Assembly: GCF_007097145.1 (NCBI RefSeq)
Contig: NZ_VJVZ01000002.1
Coordinates: 186,001 to 250,000, forward strand
DNA from: Flavobacterium zepuense
GTDB lineage: Bacteria > Bacteroidota > Bacteroidia > Flavobacteriales > Flavobacteriaceae
DNA length: 64,000 nucleotides
Direction: 5' to 3'
Shown: positions 27,419-37,800 of the stretch, piece after piece
How positions within the stretch are numbered: the first letter of the stretch is position 1
Layout: the number at the start of each line of letters is the position of its first letter
Notes under the pieces: model-generated
Database searches by the model: none
What the model was told of the DNA's origin: nothing
The model's input: only the letters and a program-made list of their open reading frames with translations
Program-made: the position numbers and the translations under genes

Positions 27419-27560
27419 TATACAATACTGTTATACAGATTTTAACTGCGTTATACTCGTTAAGAATAAAAAGTAACACAAGTACCATCCTACTGTCAAG
27501 TAGTTGATTCATCGACTCCGCTGCGCTCACAATGGAAGATTGCACCTACTGAAATCATGT

Positions 27561-27610
27561 GAGATTGCCACACTGCGCTTCGCTGCGTTCGCAATGACTG
27601 TACGTAGGGC
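27561..27610. repeat. Dispersed intergenic repeat, copy 2
   Basis: It begins GAGATTGCCACACTGCGC and contains GCGTTCGCAATGAC and CGTAGGGC; it aligns without gaps to 24351-24400. A related fragment with CGCTGCGCTCACAATG lies at about 27519-27534. Confidence 0.7.
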
Positions 27611-27636
27611 AAACTATACACAATGTAATATAATGC

Positions 27637-27667
27637 AAAAGAGGCTACCCATATGGATAGCCTCTTT
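27637..27667 (-). terminator. Terminator of the act-cox operon
   Basis: AAAGAGGCTA and TAGCCTCTTT form a 10-bp stem that can extend through CC/GG around an ATAT loop. It lies 18 nt after the coxA stop. Confidence 0.85.
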
Positions 27668-27685
27668 GTATTTGTTGTGAAGATC

Positions 27686-29497
27686 TTAGTGATGTAGTTC
27701 TTCTTCGCCGTCTTTCATTGGAACGGTTTGAGGAACAAAGTCATCATCATGACCCGGTTTACTGTAATCGTACGGCCACCTGTAAACTTCAGGTATTTCG
27801 CCCGGCCAGTTACCGTGAATGTGTTCTACCGGTGTAGTCCACTCAAGGGTGTTAGACCTCCATGGGTTTTGTACCGCTTTTTTGCCTTTAAACATGCTGT
27901 AGAAGAAGTTGAAAAGAAATACTAACTGGAACGCTGCACCTATGATGGCAAATATTGTAATGATCACGTTAACATCGGCAAGCTCATCAAATAACGGGAA
28001 CGCTGAGTTAGTGTAATAACGCCTTGGCAAACCTGCCATACCTATAAAGTGCATTGGGAAGAATACACCGTAAGCACATACTGCCGTTACCCAGAAGTGA
28101 ATGTAACCAAGGTTTTTGTTTAACATTCTGCCATATAATTTAGGATACCAGTGGTAAATACCGGCAAACATACCGTATAGTGCTGATATACCCATCACTA
28201 AGTGGAAGTGGGCAATAACGAAATACGTATCGTGAACATTAATATCCAGTGTACTGTCACCAAGAATGATACCTGTAAGACCACCGGTAATGAATGTAGA
28301 TACAAAACCGATAGAGAATAGCATTGCAGGGTTCATTTGAAGGTTACCCCTCCAAAGTGTAGTGATCCAGTTGAACGCTTTAACAGCAGATGGTATTGCA
28401 ATTAGCAACGTTGTAAAGGTAAACACAGACCCAAGGAACGGGTTCATACCCGAGATGAACATGTGGTGGCCCCAAACAATTGTTGAAAGGAATGCAATAG
28501 CAAGTATCGATGCGATCATCGCCCTGTAACCAAAGATTGGCTTACGAGAGTTAGATGTCATAATTTCAGAAACAAGACCCATAGCAGGAAGGATTACAAT
28601 GTAAACCTCAGGGTGGCCAAGGAACCAGAATAAGTGTTCGAACAATACCGGAGAACCTCCCTGGTAGTGTAGCACGTCGCCTGCAATAAAGATATCAGAA
28701 AGGAAGAATGAAGTACCAAAACTCCTGTCCATGATAAGTAATAAAGCTGCAGAAAGTAATACAGGGAATGAAAGGATACCAATAACAGCAGTAATAAATA
28801 ATGCCCAAATTGTTAGTGGAAGCCTTGTCATGCTCATACCTTTTGTTCTAAGGTTGATAACGGTAACCACATAGTTAAGTGATCCCATTAGCGATGAAGC
28901 TATGAAGATGGCCATAGAAACCAACCAAAGCGTCATACCCGCACCAGAACCCGGGATAGCCTGTGGCAATGCACTTAGTGGCGGATAAATCGTCCAACCG
29001 GCAGATGCAGGGCCTGCTTCAACAAAAAGGGAAATAACCATTATTATTGAGGATAGGAAGAACAACCAGTATGAAATCATGTTCATAAAACCGGATGCCA
29101 TATCCCTTGCACCAATTTGAAGCGGTATAAGAAGGTTACTAAACGTACCACTTAATCCGGCCGTTAGTACAAAGAATACCATGATGGTACCGTGAATGGT
29201 AACCAGCGCCAGGTAAATATCATTTTTCATTACACCATCGGGTGCAAATTTATCGCCTAAAAGCACTTTAAAGATAGTAAACGACTCTTCCGGCCATGCG
29301 ATTTGCATACGGAATAACAAAGACATAATGATACCAATAATACCCATTAGCGTACCTGTAAGAAGGTACTGCTTGGCGATCATCTTGTGGTCTAAGCTAA
29401 AAATGTACTTTTCAATAAAAGTCTGCTTATGGTGATGATCGTGGGCATCATGTCCGTGTTCGTCGTGGGCGTGTACTTCGTGTCCTACTGCTGACAT
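27686..29497 (-). CDS. coxA: Cytochrome c oxidase subunit I
   Basis: 603 residues. The haem-copper core is clear: VTIHGTIMVFFVLTAGLSGTFSN, the CuB-region FWFLGHPEVYIVILPAMG (with the cross-linked His-Tyr pair and channel Glu), VWGHHMFISGM, and the haem ligand region DTYFVIAHFHLVMG. The N-terminal 23 residues contain nine histidines (GHEVHAHDEHGHDAHDHHH), which is not part of the catalytic core. It is the last gene of the act-cox operon and carries the oxygen-reducing site. Oxidase subunits III and IV are encoded in the cluster at 5967-7992. Confidence 0.96.
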   Translation of the reverse strand: MSAVGHEVHAHDEHGHDAHDHHHKQTFIEKYIFSLDHKMIAKQYLLTGTLMGIIGIIMSLLFRMQIAWPEESFTIFKVLLGDKFAPDGVMKNDIYLALVTIHGTIMVFFVLTAGLSGTFSNLLIPLQIGARDMASGFMNMISYWLFFLSSIIMVISLFVEAGPASAGWTIYPPLSALPQAIPGSGAGMTLWLVSMAIFIASSLMGSLNYVVTVINLRTKGMSMTRLPLTIWALFITAVIGILSFPVLLSAALLLIMDRSFGTSFFLSDIFIAGDVLHYQGGSPVLFEHLFWFLGHPEVYIVILPAMGLVSEIMTSNSRKPIFGYRAMIASILAIAFLSTIVWGHHMFISGMNPFLGSVFTFTTLLIAIPSAVKAFNWITTLWRGNLQMNPAMLFSIGFVSTFITGGLTGIILGDSTLDINVHDTYFVIAHFHLVMGISALYGMFAGIYHWYPKLYGRMLNKNLGYIHFWVTAVCAYGVFFPMHFIGMAGLPRRYYTNSAFPLFDELADVNVIITIFAIIGAAFQLVFLFNFFYSMFKGKKAVQNPWRSNTLEWTTPVEHIHGNWPGEIPEVYRWPYDYSKPGHDDDFVPQTVPMKDGEEELHH

Positions 29498-29529
29498 ATC
29501 TCTTTAATTTGATATAATTTTTAAAAGAA

Positions 29530-30717
29530 TTATTTTTTAACTACCGCTGCTACCATTGTAGAATCGGTTTTTACTGCGGCTGAATCGGCTGGTTTTGCAG
29601 GAGCAGCTTCGCCTTCTGCCGGAGCAGCAGGTTTTTCTTTAGACTCTTTAACTGCAGCAGCTATAGATTTTTGTCCGCCTAACCATTTATTAAATGTAGC
29701 CTCATCTTCAACAACAATTTTCATTTGCATGTTGTAGTGAGAAGCACCACAAATTTTATTACATAGTAAAAGGTAGTCAAACGTATATGGCTCAAGCGGG
29801 CTCTCGCCTTTAGCAACAAGTTCGGCACTTTTCTTAGAGCGGATCTCGTTAATATTAGCCACTTTTTTCATTATAGCAGCATCCTGGCGCATATCATCTG
29901 TAGTAACAGTTGGTACAAAACCAAACTGGGTTACCATACCCGGCACAACATTCATCTGAGCCCTGAAGTGAGGCATGTAAGCTGAGTGCAGTACATCCTG
30001 AGAACGGAATTTAAAGATAACCTGTTTTCCTTTTGGTAAATGTAATTCGCCAGCCTGGATATCATCCTGAGCGTTAGCATCGCCCATATCAACACCCATA
30101 GTGTTAACACCTTCTATATAACGCACGTTAGCTTTACCAAGTTTACCGTCTTTACCGGCATAACGCACTTCCCAGCTAAACTGCTTTGCATATACCTCTA
30201 CATATACAGCATCTTCTTTAGCTTCTTCATCAATAAACATGATGTTTGTCCATGCATATAATCCGTAAAGGATAAGGCCTGCAAGTACAATTACCGGGAT
30301 AATTGTCCAAATAAACTCAAGTTTATCGTTATCAGCATAGTAAAAAGCAACTTTACCCTGTTTACCCCTGTATTTAAAGGCAAAGTAGTGAAGTAAGAAC
30401 TGCGTTATGGTTTGTGTAATAAATATAAGCCACATAGATGTAGCCATAAGGCTATCGTATTGAGGACCGTGAGCCGAAGCCGGAGTACCCAATGCAAAAT
30501 GGCCCCATTCTATTAAAGCATAAATAGTAAAAATGTAGATGAAGCCTAAAAAGCCAAACATCAGGTAACCATTAACACTATTATCCCTGTCGGTAGCAAC
30601 CTCAGAATTTTCATTGTAAGTAGCCGCCCCTATTTGGGTAAGGTGGAATATTTTAGTTAACTGCCATATCGCAATGCCTAATAAAACTAAAACTGCAATT
30701 ACCAATAAACTTGTCAT
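29530..30717 (-). CDS. coxB: Cytochrome c oxidase subunit II (CuA)
   Basis: 395 residues with an N-terminal membrane segment (about 3-20), two more helices near 50-70 and 90-115, and a cupredoxin domain. The CuA ligands are visible: the His in DVLHSAYMPHFRAQMNVVPG and the cluster LLCNKICGASHYNMQMKI (Cys, Cys, His, Met). The tail is Ala/Lys/Pro-rich (EGEAAPAKPADSAAVKTDS) and probably flexible. No fused cytochrome c domain follows, so electrons must arrive from a separate cytochrome such as ActE or the N-terminal haem of ActA. It lies 32 nt before coxA. Confidence 0.95.
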   Translation of the reverse strand: MTSLLVIAVLVLLGIAIWQLTKIFHLTQIGAATYNENSEVATDRDNSVNGYLMFGFLGFIYIFTIYALIEWGHFALGTPASAHGPQYDSLMATSMWLIFITQTITQFLLHYFAFKYRGKQGKVAFYYADNDKLEFIWTIIPVIVLAGLILYGLYAWTNIMFIDEEAKEDAVYVEVYAKQFSWEVRYAGKDGKLGKANVRYIEGVNTMGVDMGDANAQDDIQAGELHLPKGKQVIFKFRSQDVLHSAYMPHFRAQMNVVPGMVTQFGFVPTVTTDDMRQDAAIMKKVANINEIRSKKSAELVAKGESPLEPYTFDYLLLCNKICGASHYNMQMKIVVEDEATFNKWLGGQKSIAAAVKESKEKPAAPAEGEAAPAKPADSAAVKTDSTMVAAVVKK

Positions 30718-30736
30718 TTGTTTATTTCTTTAAATA

Positions 30737-32317
30737 TTAATATTGAAAATGCTTACTTTCTTCAATCAGCGGGTTGCGTTTAGCAAGCAGCGGCTGTTTA
30801 GTTAACGTGGTAAATACTACCAGGATAAATAAACCTAAGAAGAACATTACAGCACCTATTTCGCCAGCACCTATAAACCATTGGTCTCCTACGGTAGCAG
30901 GCATGATCATGTTATAGAAATCTACATAGTGTCCGCAAAGTATGATAGTTCCGGCTAAAACAACGATCCACGAAAGACGTTTAAAGTCGGTATTAATAAG
31001 TATCAAAATTGGCAGCACAAAGTTCATAACCACCATACCAAAGAATGGCAGGTTATAGTTTTCTATACGCATTTTAAAATAAACAACTTCTTCGGGTATA
31101 TCTGCATACCACATAAGCATAAATTGCGAGAACCAAAGATACGTCCAGAATACGCTAATACCAAACATAAATTTAGCAAGGTCATGGATGTGGCTTGTGT
31201 TAACATACTCCAGGTAACCGCGTGATTTAAGGTATAGGGTAATTAAGGCGATCGTAGTAATGCCGCTTACAAAGAAGCTGGCAAACACATACCATCCAAA
31301 CAAGGTACTGTACCAGTGCGGATCTACCGACATGATCCAGTCCCAAGACATTATCGATTCTGAAACTATAAAGAATACAAGGAATGCAGCAGCAGCTTTA
31401 AAGTTTTTCTTGTAGTAAGAATTGTCTGTAGCTTCGTCTTGTAGTAATGAATTCTTTCTTGAATACTGACGGTAGAAAATCCATCCGCCCATAAATATTG
31501 CAGCCCTTATTAAGAAGAATGGCCCGTTAAGGTAACCCGACTTACCTTGTATAAGGTGGTCTTTAGCTACAACTTCCGGGTCTAACCATATAAATAAGTG
31601 GTGAAAATGTAATACACCTGCAACAAGTAGTAAAAATACAATTATACAGCCCGGTATAAGGTAGCTTGTGATACCTTCCATAACCCTGAACAATACCGGA
31701 GACCATCCTGCCTGAGCAGCATTTTGTATACCGTAAAAAGCAAGGGCACCAAGAGATAAAAGCGTAAAAAACAATGCAGCAACATATAAAGCAGCCCAAG
31801 GCTTGTTTTGCAATTGGTGGAAAACGTGCTCTGCGTGCTCTTTGTGAGCATCATGATCGGCATGAGCGTCGTGGCCTTCATGGGCAGCAGCAACTTCAGA
31901 GTGTGCGTGGCCTTCATGACCCGCTTCGGCAGCATCGCCTGTAGGAGAAGCCGCGTCATGGTGTGCCTCGGCAGTAGCAGCAAGAGTATCAGCGTGCTCT
32001 TCTATAGCAACCGGAGATGCGCTATCCGGAGCCGTGTGAGCAACTTCTTCCTCTGTGTGGTTTACAACAACAGAATCTGTAGCAGGCTCAGCTGCATTAT
32101 GAGCATCAGCTTCGGCAGCGTCGTGCCCGTGTGCTTCGGCAGCAGTCTCATCATGATGTTCAGCTTCGCCGTGTCCTCCATGATGTCCTGCGGCAACTAT
32201 TGCCTCTGCTTCTTCAACAGTTGAGGGTGCAGTAAAAAAACTATAGCCAACACCAAGGGCGCCAAGCACCATCAGTATAAAGGCAAAAGTTCTTAATTTA
32301 CTAGAAAATGTATACAT
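30737..32317 (-). CDS. actF: Alternative complex III subunit ActF, with His-rich insert
   Basis: 526 residues. After the first helix (about 8-28) comes a low-complexity region at residues 45-167 with 24 histidines and many Ala, Glu and Asp. The NrfD-like membrane body follows (PWAALYVAALFFTLLSLGALA, SYLIPGCIIVFLLLVAGVLHF, ESIMSWDWIMSVDPHWYSTLFGWYVF, DFYNMIMPA). ActF is the second quinol-site membrane subunit of the complex. The His-rich region is outside the conserved fold and could bind copper, zinc or nickel; that is inference. It lies 25 nt after ActE. Confidence 0.93.
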   Translation of the reverse strand: MYTFSSKLRTFAFILMVLGALGVGYSFFTAPSTVEEAEAIVAAGHHGGHGEAEHHDETAAEAHGHDAAEADAHNAAEPATDSVVVNHTEEEVAHTAPDSASPVAIEEHADTLAATAEAHHDAASPTGDAAEAGHEGHAHSEVAAAHEGHDAHADHDAHKEHAEHVFHQLQNKPWAALYVAALFFTLLSLGALAFYGIQNAAQAGWSPVLFRVMEGITSYLIPGCIIVFLLLVAGVLHFHHLFIWLDPEVVAKDHLIQGKSGYLNGPFFLIRAAIFMGGWIFYRQYSRKNSLLQDEATDNSYYKKNFKAAAAFLVFFIVSESIMSWDWIMSVDPHWYSTLFGWYVFASFFVSGITTIALITLYLKSRGYLEYVNTSHIHDLAKFMFGISVFWTYLWFSQFMLMWYADIPEEVVYFKMRIENYNLPFFGMVVMNFVLPILILINTDFKRLSWIVVLAGTIILCGHYVDFYNMIMPATVGDQWFIGAGEIGAVMFFLGLFILVVFTTLTKQPLLAKRNPLIEESKHFQY

Positions 32318-32342
32318 ATTTTATGCTTTCAGTGTTCTACAA

Positions 32343-32888
32343 TTATAATTCACTCTTAAGTTTCATAACATAGTGGGCAACCTGCCAGCGCTCTTCCTGA
32401 GAAAGTTGGTTAGCGTGAGACCCCATCATGTTAAGCCCGTATGTTACTACGTGGAAAATACTACCTTCGGTAATAACCCTGTCTTTATAGTTAGGTACAC
32501 CGGCAAATTTTTCCCTTTTAGCCAGGTTACCTTTACCGTCGCCTTTATCGCCGTGGCAAATTGCGCAGTAAATAGTAAACAGCTGCTCGCCTTTAGCCTC
32601 ATCAATATCTTCCGGGGCAAGTGGCGATGTAAGGTTAGCCTTAGCAAGGTCATACCCTGCAGGAGAATTTTCGTATTCGTATGGAGTGAACCCCCTTGGT
32701 ATAGATCCTTTTGCAGGCAGCTGGCCTTCTTTACCGTTAGGGAAAGCAGCCGACTCCGAATAGGTTTCATAGCCTACAGATTCATACATGTTAGGGAAAT
32801 ACTGGTAGTTTGGCGCCGATGTATCGTGGCACGAAGTAAACCCTGCATATGCAGTTACCAATAATGCTATTTTATATAATGCTTTCAT
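32343..32888 (-). CDS. actE: Alternative complex III monohaem cytochrome c ActE
   Basis: 181 residues with a lipoprotein-type signal, MKALYKIALLVTAYAGFTSC (lipobox G-F-T-S-C). One haem site, IYCAICHGDKGDGKG, is present near residue 112, with a Met ligand candidate in NMMGSHANQL. It accepts electrons from the complex and passes them on to cytochrome c or the oxidase. It lies 8 nt after actD. All features match Bacteroidota ActE. Confidence 0.93.
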   Translation of the reverse strand: MKALYKIALLVTAYAGFTSCHDTSAPNYQYFPNMYESVGYETYSESAAFPNGKEGQLPAKGSIPRGFTPYEYENSPAGYDLAKANLTSPLAPEDIDEAKGEQLFTIYCAICHGDKGDGKGNLAKREKFAGVPNYKDRVITEGSIFHVVTYGLNMMGSHANQLSQEERWQVAHYVMKLKSEL

Positions 32889-32896
32889 ACTTCTTG

Positions 32897-33421
32897 TTAA
32901 TGCTTTTCAATTACTTTTACTTCTACAGCTCCGGTTTCCTGAAAAAATGCAACCAATTCGTTCTCGTCTCCATGAACAGCGATCTCCATCAAAAAGTGGT
33001 CATCGGTTGTTCTTACATCCGGGTTTTCTGCTTGTTTAAACGGCCATAATTTACTCCTCATATAAAAAGTAATAACCATTAAGTGAGCTGCAAAAAATAC
33101 GGTAAGCTCAAACATTACCGGTACAAAGGCCGGCATGTTCTGGATGTAGCTAAAACTTGGCTTACCGCCAATGTCCTGTGGCCAGTCTACGATCATGATG
33201 TAACGCATCATGGCAGTAGCAACAGATAATCCAACCAAACCATATAAGAACGAGGCAATAGCTATCCTTGTTGGGGCAAGACCCATGGCTTTATCAAGGC
33301 CGTGCACCGGGAAAGGCGTGTAAACTTCTTCAATGTGATGATGTGCAGCGCGGGTTCTCCTTACTGCGTCCATTAGGATATCATCATCATTGTACAATAC
33401 ATGTAAAACTTTATTGCTCAT
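32897..33421 (-). CDS. actD: Alternative complex III subunit ActD (DUF3341)
   Basis: 174 residues. The DUF3341 N-terminal domain is soluble (MSNKVLHVLYNDDDILMDAVRRT; HHHIEEVYTPFPVHGLDKAMGL) and is followed by two membrane helices near 58-78 and 101-122, with the family phrase VDWPQDIGGKPSFSYIQNMPAFVPVMFELTVFFAA. No cofactor is bound. The role is structural, in the membrane arm. It lies 5 nt after actC and 8 nt before actE. Confidence 0.94.
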   Translation of the reverse strand: MSNKVLHVLYNDDDILMDAVRRTRAAHHHIEEVYTPFPVHGLDKAMGLAPTRIAIASFLYGLVGLSVATAMMRYIMIVDWPQDIGGKPSFSYIQNMPAFVPVMFELTVFFAAHLMVITFYMRSKLWPFKQAENPDVRTTDDHFLMEIAVHGDENELVAFFQETGAVEVKVIEKH

Positions 33422-33426
33422 GATTC

Positions 33427-34845
33427 TTAGTGATGATTATGTTCTGAATGTGAATGATTGTCGTGTGCTTCATGCAGCTTTTTATATTTTTCGCTGGATG
33501 TTTTCATGATCGATTTAACCTCGGCCTGTGCAATTACAGGGAAACTCCTTGAATATAGAAGGAATAACACGAAGAAGAAACCAATTGTACCTATGTAGAA
33601 TCCGGCATCTACAAATGTAGGCTGGAACATGGTCCATGAAGATGGAAGGTAATCCCTGTGAAGTGATGTAACGATAATTACAAAACGCTCAAACCACATA
33701 CCTACGTTTACCACGATAGAGATGATGAAAGATACCATGATGCTGGTCCTGATCTTTTTAAACCACATTACCTGCGGAGAAACAACATTACAGGTCATCA
33801 TCAGGAAATAAGCCCACCAGTAAGGTCCGGTTGCCCTGTTAATGAAGGCATACTGTTCGTACTCTACACCAGAATACCAAGCAATAAATAACTCGGTAAT
33901 ATAAGCTACACCTACTATAGATCCTGTAATCATGATTACAATATTCATTAGCTCAATGTGTTGCACAGTAATGTAAGCTTCAAGATTTGATACTTTTCTC
34001 ATAATAATTAGCAGGGTGTTAACCATTGCAAATCCTGAGAAGATAGCTCCCGCAACGAAGTATGGCGGAAGAATTGTTGTATGCCATCCCGGTATAACCG
34101 AGGTAGCAAAGTCAAAAGATACGATAGTGTGTACAGAAAGTACAAGAGGGGTTGCAAGGCCGGCAAGCACAAGAGATACCTCTTCAAAACGCTGCCAGTC
34201 TTTAGCACGGCCGCTCCATCCAAAACTTAATATACCGTAAACCTGTTTTGTAAAAGGTGTAATAGCCCTGTCGCGAAGCATTGCAAAATCGGGTAGTAAA
34301 CCTGTCCACCAGAAAACCAGTGATACCGATAAGTATGTTGAGATTGCAAATACGTCCCAAAGTAGTGGCGAGTTAAAGTTAACCCATAGCGACCCAAACT
34401 GGTTAGGTATAGGCATAACCCAATATGCTAACCAAGGGCGGCCCATGTGGAATACAGGGAACATTGCTGCCTGGATTACAGAGAAGATGGTCATTGCCTC
34501 CGCAGAGCGGTTAATAGCCATTCTCCATTTTTGACGGAACAATAACAATACCGCCGAGATAAGTGTACCGGCGTGACCGATACCTACCCACCAAACGAAG
34601 TTGGTAATATCCCAGGCCCAGCCTATTGTTTTATTTGATCCCCATGTACCAATACCTGTCCCTACTGTATAGGAAACACACGCTACGCCCCATAAAAATG
34701 CAGCAAGTGCAATGGTAAATGCTATCCACCATTGTTTATTGGCTCTGCCTTCTACCGGACGTGCAACATCAACTGTTACATCGTGATAATTTTTGTCACC
34801 TATAATTAAAGGTTTTCTAATGGGTGCTTCGTAATGAGACGACAT
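33427..34845 (-). CDS. actC: Alternative complex III quinol subunit ActC (NrfD/PsrC family)
   Basis: 472 residues with about ten membrane helices of the NrfD/PsrC type. Conserved phrases include WAWDITNFVWWVGIGHAGTLISAVLLL, FPVFHMGRPWLAYWVMPIPNQFG and VHTIVSFDFATSVIPGWHTTILPPYFVAGAIFSG. It binds and oxidises menaquinol with ActB. The last 15 residues contain seven histidines, one of three His-rich tracts in this operon. It lies 37 nt after actB. Confidence 0.95.
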   Translation of the reverse strand: MSSHYEAPIRKPLIIGDKNYHDVTVDVARPVEGRANKQWWIAFTIALAAFLWGVACVSYTVGTGIGTWGSNKTIGWAWDITNFVWWVGIGHAGTLISAVLLLFRQKWRMAINRSAEAMTIFSVIQAAMFPVFHMGRPWLAYWVMPIPNQFGSLWVNFNSPLLWDVFAISTYLSVSLVFWWTGLLPDFAMLRDRAITPFTKQVYGILSFGWSGRAKDWQRFEEVSLVLAGLATPLVLSVHTIVSFDFATSVIPGWHTTILPPYFVAGAIFSGFAMVNTLLIIMRKVSNLEAYITVQHIELMNIVIMITGSIVGVAYITELFIAWYSGVEYEQYAFINRATGPYWWAYFLMMTCNVVSPQVMWFKKIRTSIMVSFIISIVVNVGMWFERFVIIVTSLHRDYLPSSWTMFQPTFVDAGFYIGTIGFFFVLFLLYSRSFPVIAQAEVKSIMKTSSEKYKKLHEAHDNHSHSEHNHH

Positions 34846-34882
34846 ATTCCTTTTATTTGTTTCTATTAATTTATTTTAACTA

Positions 34883-37800
34883 CTATGTATTCCTTACTTT
34901 AACGTGGTAGAATACATTAGGCTGTGTGCCAATGTGGCTAAGCAGGTGGTAAGCCCTTTCATCTTCTTTTAGCCTTACGATAGGGTCTTCCTTCTCGTTA
35001 ACATCGCCAAATACCATAGCTCCGGTACCACATGCTGCAGAACATGCACATGCATCGTTAAATTCGCCTTTAGCAACCGTTCTGCCTTCGCGTTTAGCCT
35101 TAAGGATAACCGCTTGTGTAGACTGGATACAGAAAGAACATTTTTCCATAACACCGCGTGAACGAACGTTTACATCAGGGTTAAGAACCATACGCCCAAG
35201 ATCATCATTCATATGATAATCAAAGTCGTTGTTCTTGTTGTATAGGAACCAGTTGAAACGACGTACTTTATAAGGACAGTTGTTAGCACAGTAACGTGTA
35301 CCCACACAACGATTGTAAGCCATGTGGTTTTGCCCCTGGCGGCCGTGAGATGTAGCAGCAACCGGACAAACAGTCTCACAAGGAGCGTGGTTACAGTGCT
35401 GGCACATTACCGGCTGGAATACTACCTGAGGGTTATCTGCAGGGTCTTCCATATTATTAAATTTCTCAACAGAGTCAAGAAGTCCGCTCATACTTTCTTT
35501 AACCTCTACATCCTCTGCAAAAGTATCTTTAGATGAGTAGTACCTGTCAATACGCAACCAGTGCATATCGCGGCTTCTCCTGATCTCTGATTTACCAACA
35601 ACCGGTACATTGTTTTCTGCGTGGCAAGCTATAACACAAGCACCACAGCCCGTACAGGCGTTAAGGTCGATAGACAGGTTAAAGTGATGTCCTGTAGTCC
35701 TGTCAAAAGACTCCCAAAGGTCTATCGAAGCAGCAGGAACCTCTTTATGGTCATAAGACACAACCGGCATGATATTCCAGTCGGCAACATCTTTAGTATT
35801 AAAATCGTTCAGGGTAGCTTCTTTAACGATATCTCCCCTGCCCATTAATGTTCTTTGAAGCTGAACGCATGCAAATTCATGCTCGCCTTCGGTCTTAGTA
35901 AGTTTAGCCGTTTGGAAAGCGTTAAAGTTGTTGTAAATGCTATATGCATTAACACCTACTATCATTTCTTTCTTCATGGCAGCTGCGCGGCCGTAACCTA
36001 ACGCAATACCGGCAGTACCTTTAGCCTGGCCCGGCTGTATGATAACAGGAACATTTTCCAGTTTTTTACCGCCAACCTCTATAGTAACATAGCTACCGTT
36101 AAGGCCGCCGTTAGCCACGTTCCAGTTTTCAAGGCCTAATGCATCAGCATCAGCTTTAGAAACCGTTACGTAGTTATCCCACGATGTTCTTGTAATAGGG
36201 TCAGGAAACTCCTGTAACCAAGGGTTGTTAGCCTGCTGGCCGTCTCCAATACCTGTTTTAGTGTAAAACACAAGCTCTAAGGCACCGGTAGTTGGCTTAG
36301 CAGATGCAAGTGCAGACGCAGCACCGGCGTAGTTAGCACCAAGGGCAGCAGCAGCTGTTGGGGCAACCGTAGCAACGGCAACACCATCATGCACTAACTG
36401 GTTCCACGTTTTGCCTGCAACATAGGTTGGGGCAACCGCTTTAAGGTAATCGTAATAAGCTGTTGGGTTTCCAGACCATGCAAGTAGTGCATCCTGGAAT
36501 TGTTTTGTATTAAACAACGGACGGATAGTAGGCTGTGTGATAGCATACGTTCCTTTAGCTATTGTTACATCTCCCCAAGACTCAAGGTAATGAGGCATAG
36601 CAGCAGCTACAGTTGTTTTAGATGCAGTTTCATCTTCTTTAAGAGCGAAAGAAACCGATAGTTTTACTTTTTTAAGCCCTTCTACAAAATCTGCACTGTT
36701 AGGCAGTGTGTATACCGGGTTTACATTGTTCATGATAAGCGTGTGTATAGATCCCGCTTTCATGTCAGCCACTAATTTAGCAACCGCTTTAGCATCACCT
36801 TTACGCACATAACGCGGTGCAGCCGGGTTAAATGCAGCCGACTGTAATGCATTGTTAATTGCAATAGCAAGAAGCTGTGCATTAACATCATCCAGGCCGG
36901 TAACAAGAACACCACGTGAACCCGCAGCTTTAAGCTGGCTTGCAGCAGCCTCTACAGCTTTAGCATACGTAGCATTTACTGCCGGAACACTTACAGATGA
37001 ACCTGTAACAATGTTATATATTTTTACAAGAGCGTATTTTTGCTCAGTAACAGTTAAAGGAATACGCTTATCAGCGTTAGCACCTGTAAGAGACATATTA
37101 GACTCTATTTGTATGTGCTTAGACATTTTACCGTTTTTAGGGATACGGTTAATGGTATAGCCATTATCATATCCTCCACCCTGCCAGTCGCCAAGGAAAT
37201 CAGCGCCGACAGAAACAATAACGTCAGAATTTATAAAGTCGTAATCAGCAAGAGCCCTTTCGCCATATACCTGCTGGAAAGCATCAAGAGCTTCTGATGA
37301 AGAAACCGCATCATAAACCACATGCCTGAAACCAGGATATTTAGCACCAAACTCTGCTATAATTTTATCTGTAGACGGGCTTGCCAGTGTACCTGTAAGC
37401 ACTACCACCTGGCCACCTGTTGCAGCAGCCTGAGAAAGGCCAGATTTTACTTTAGCATCAACCTCTTCCCAGGAAGCAGGTTTGCCTGAAACCACAGGTT
37501 GCTTTAAACGCATACTATCGTATAGGGAAAGCACAGATGCATGTACCCTGCCGTTAGCCGTTACTTTAGAACCTGCAATGGTATTATTTTCAACTTTTAT
37601 GGGGCGCCCCTCACGGGTTTTAATAAGTATGTTGGCAAAATCAAAACCATCTGCCATTGTAGTAGCATAATAATCTGCAACACCCGGTATTATTTCTTCC
37701 GGCTGCACAACATAAGGTATTGATTTGATTACCGGGCCTTCACACGCTGCCAATGAAGCAGCAGCAGTACTAAACCCTACATATTTTAAAAAGTCACGAC

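Larger units (their letters stand above)
27372..27685. other. Intergenic region with two terminators and a dispersed repeat
   Basis: The permease terminator (27393-27418) is followed by about 200 nt with no gene that holds repeat-derived sequence (a partial copy near 27510-27545 and copy 2 at 27561-27610), then the terminator of the act-cox operon (27637-27667). Confidence 0.7.

Noticed and set aside
31808..32224. A 138-residue plus-strand frame opposite actF
   Set aside because: It is the shadow of the low-complexity His/Ala-rich part of actF and has no independent support.
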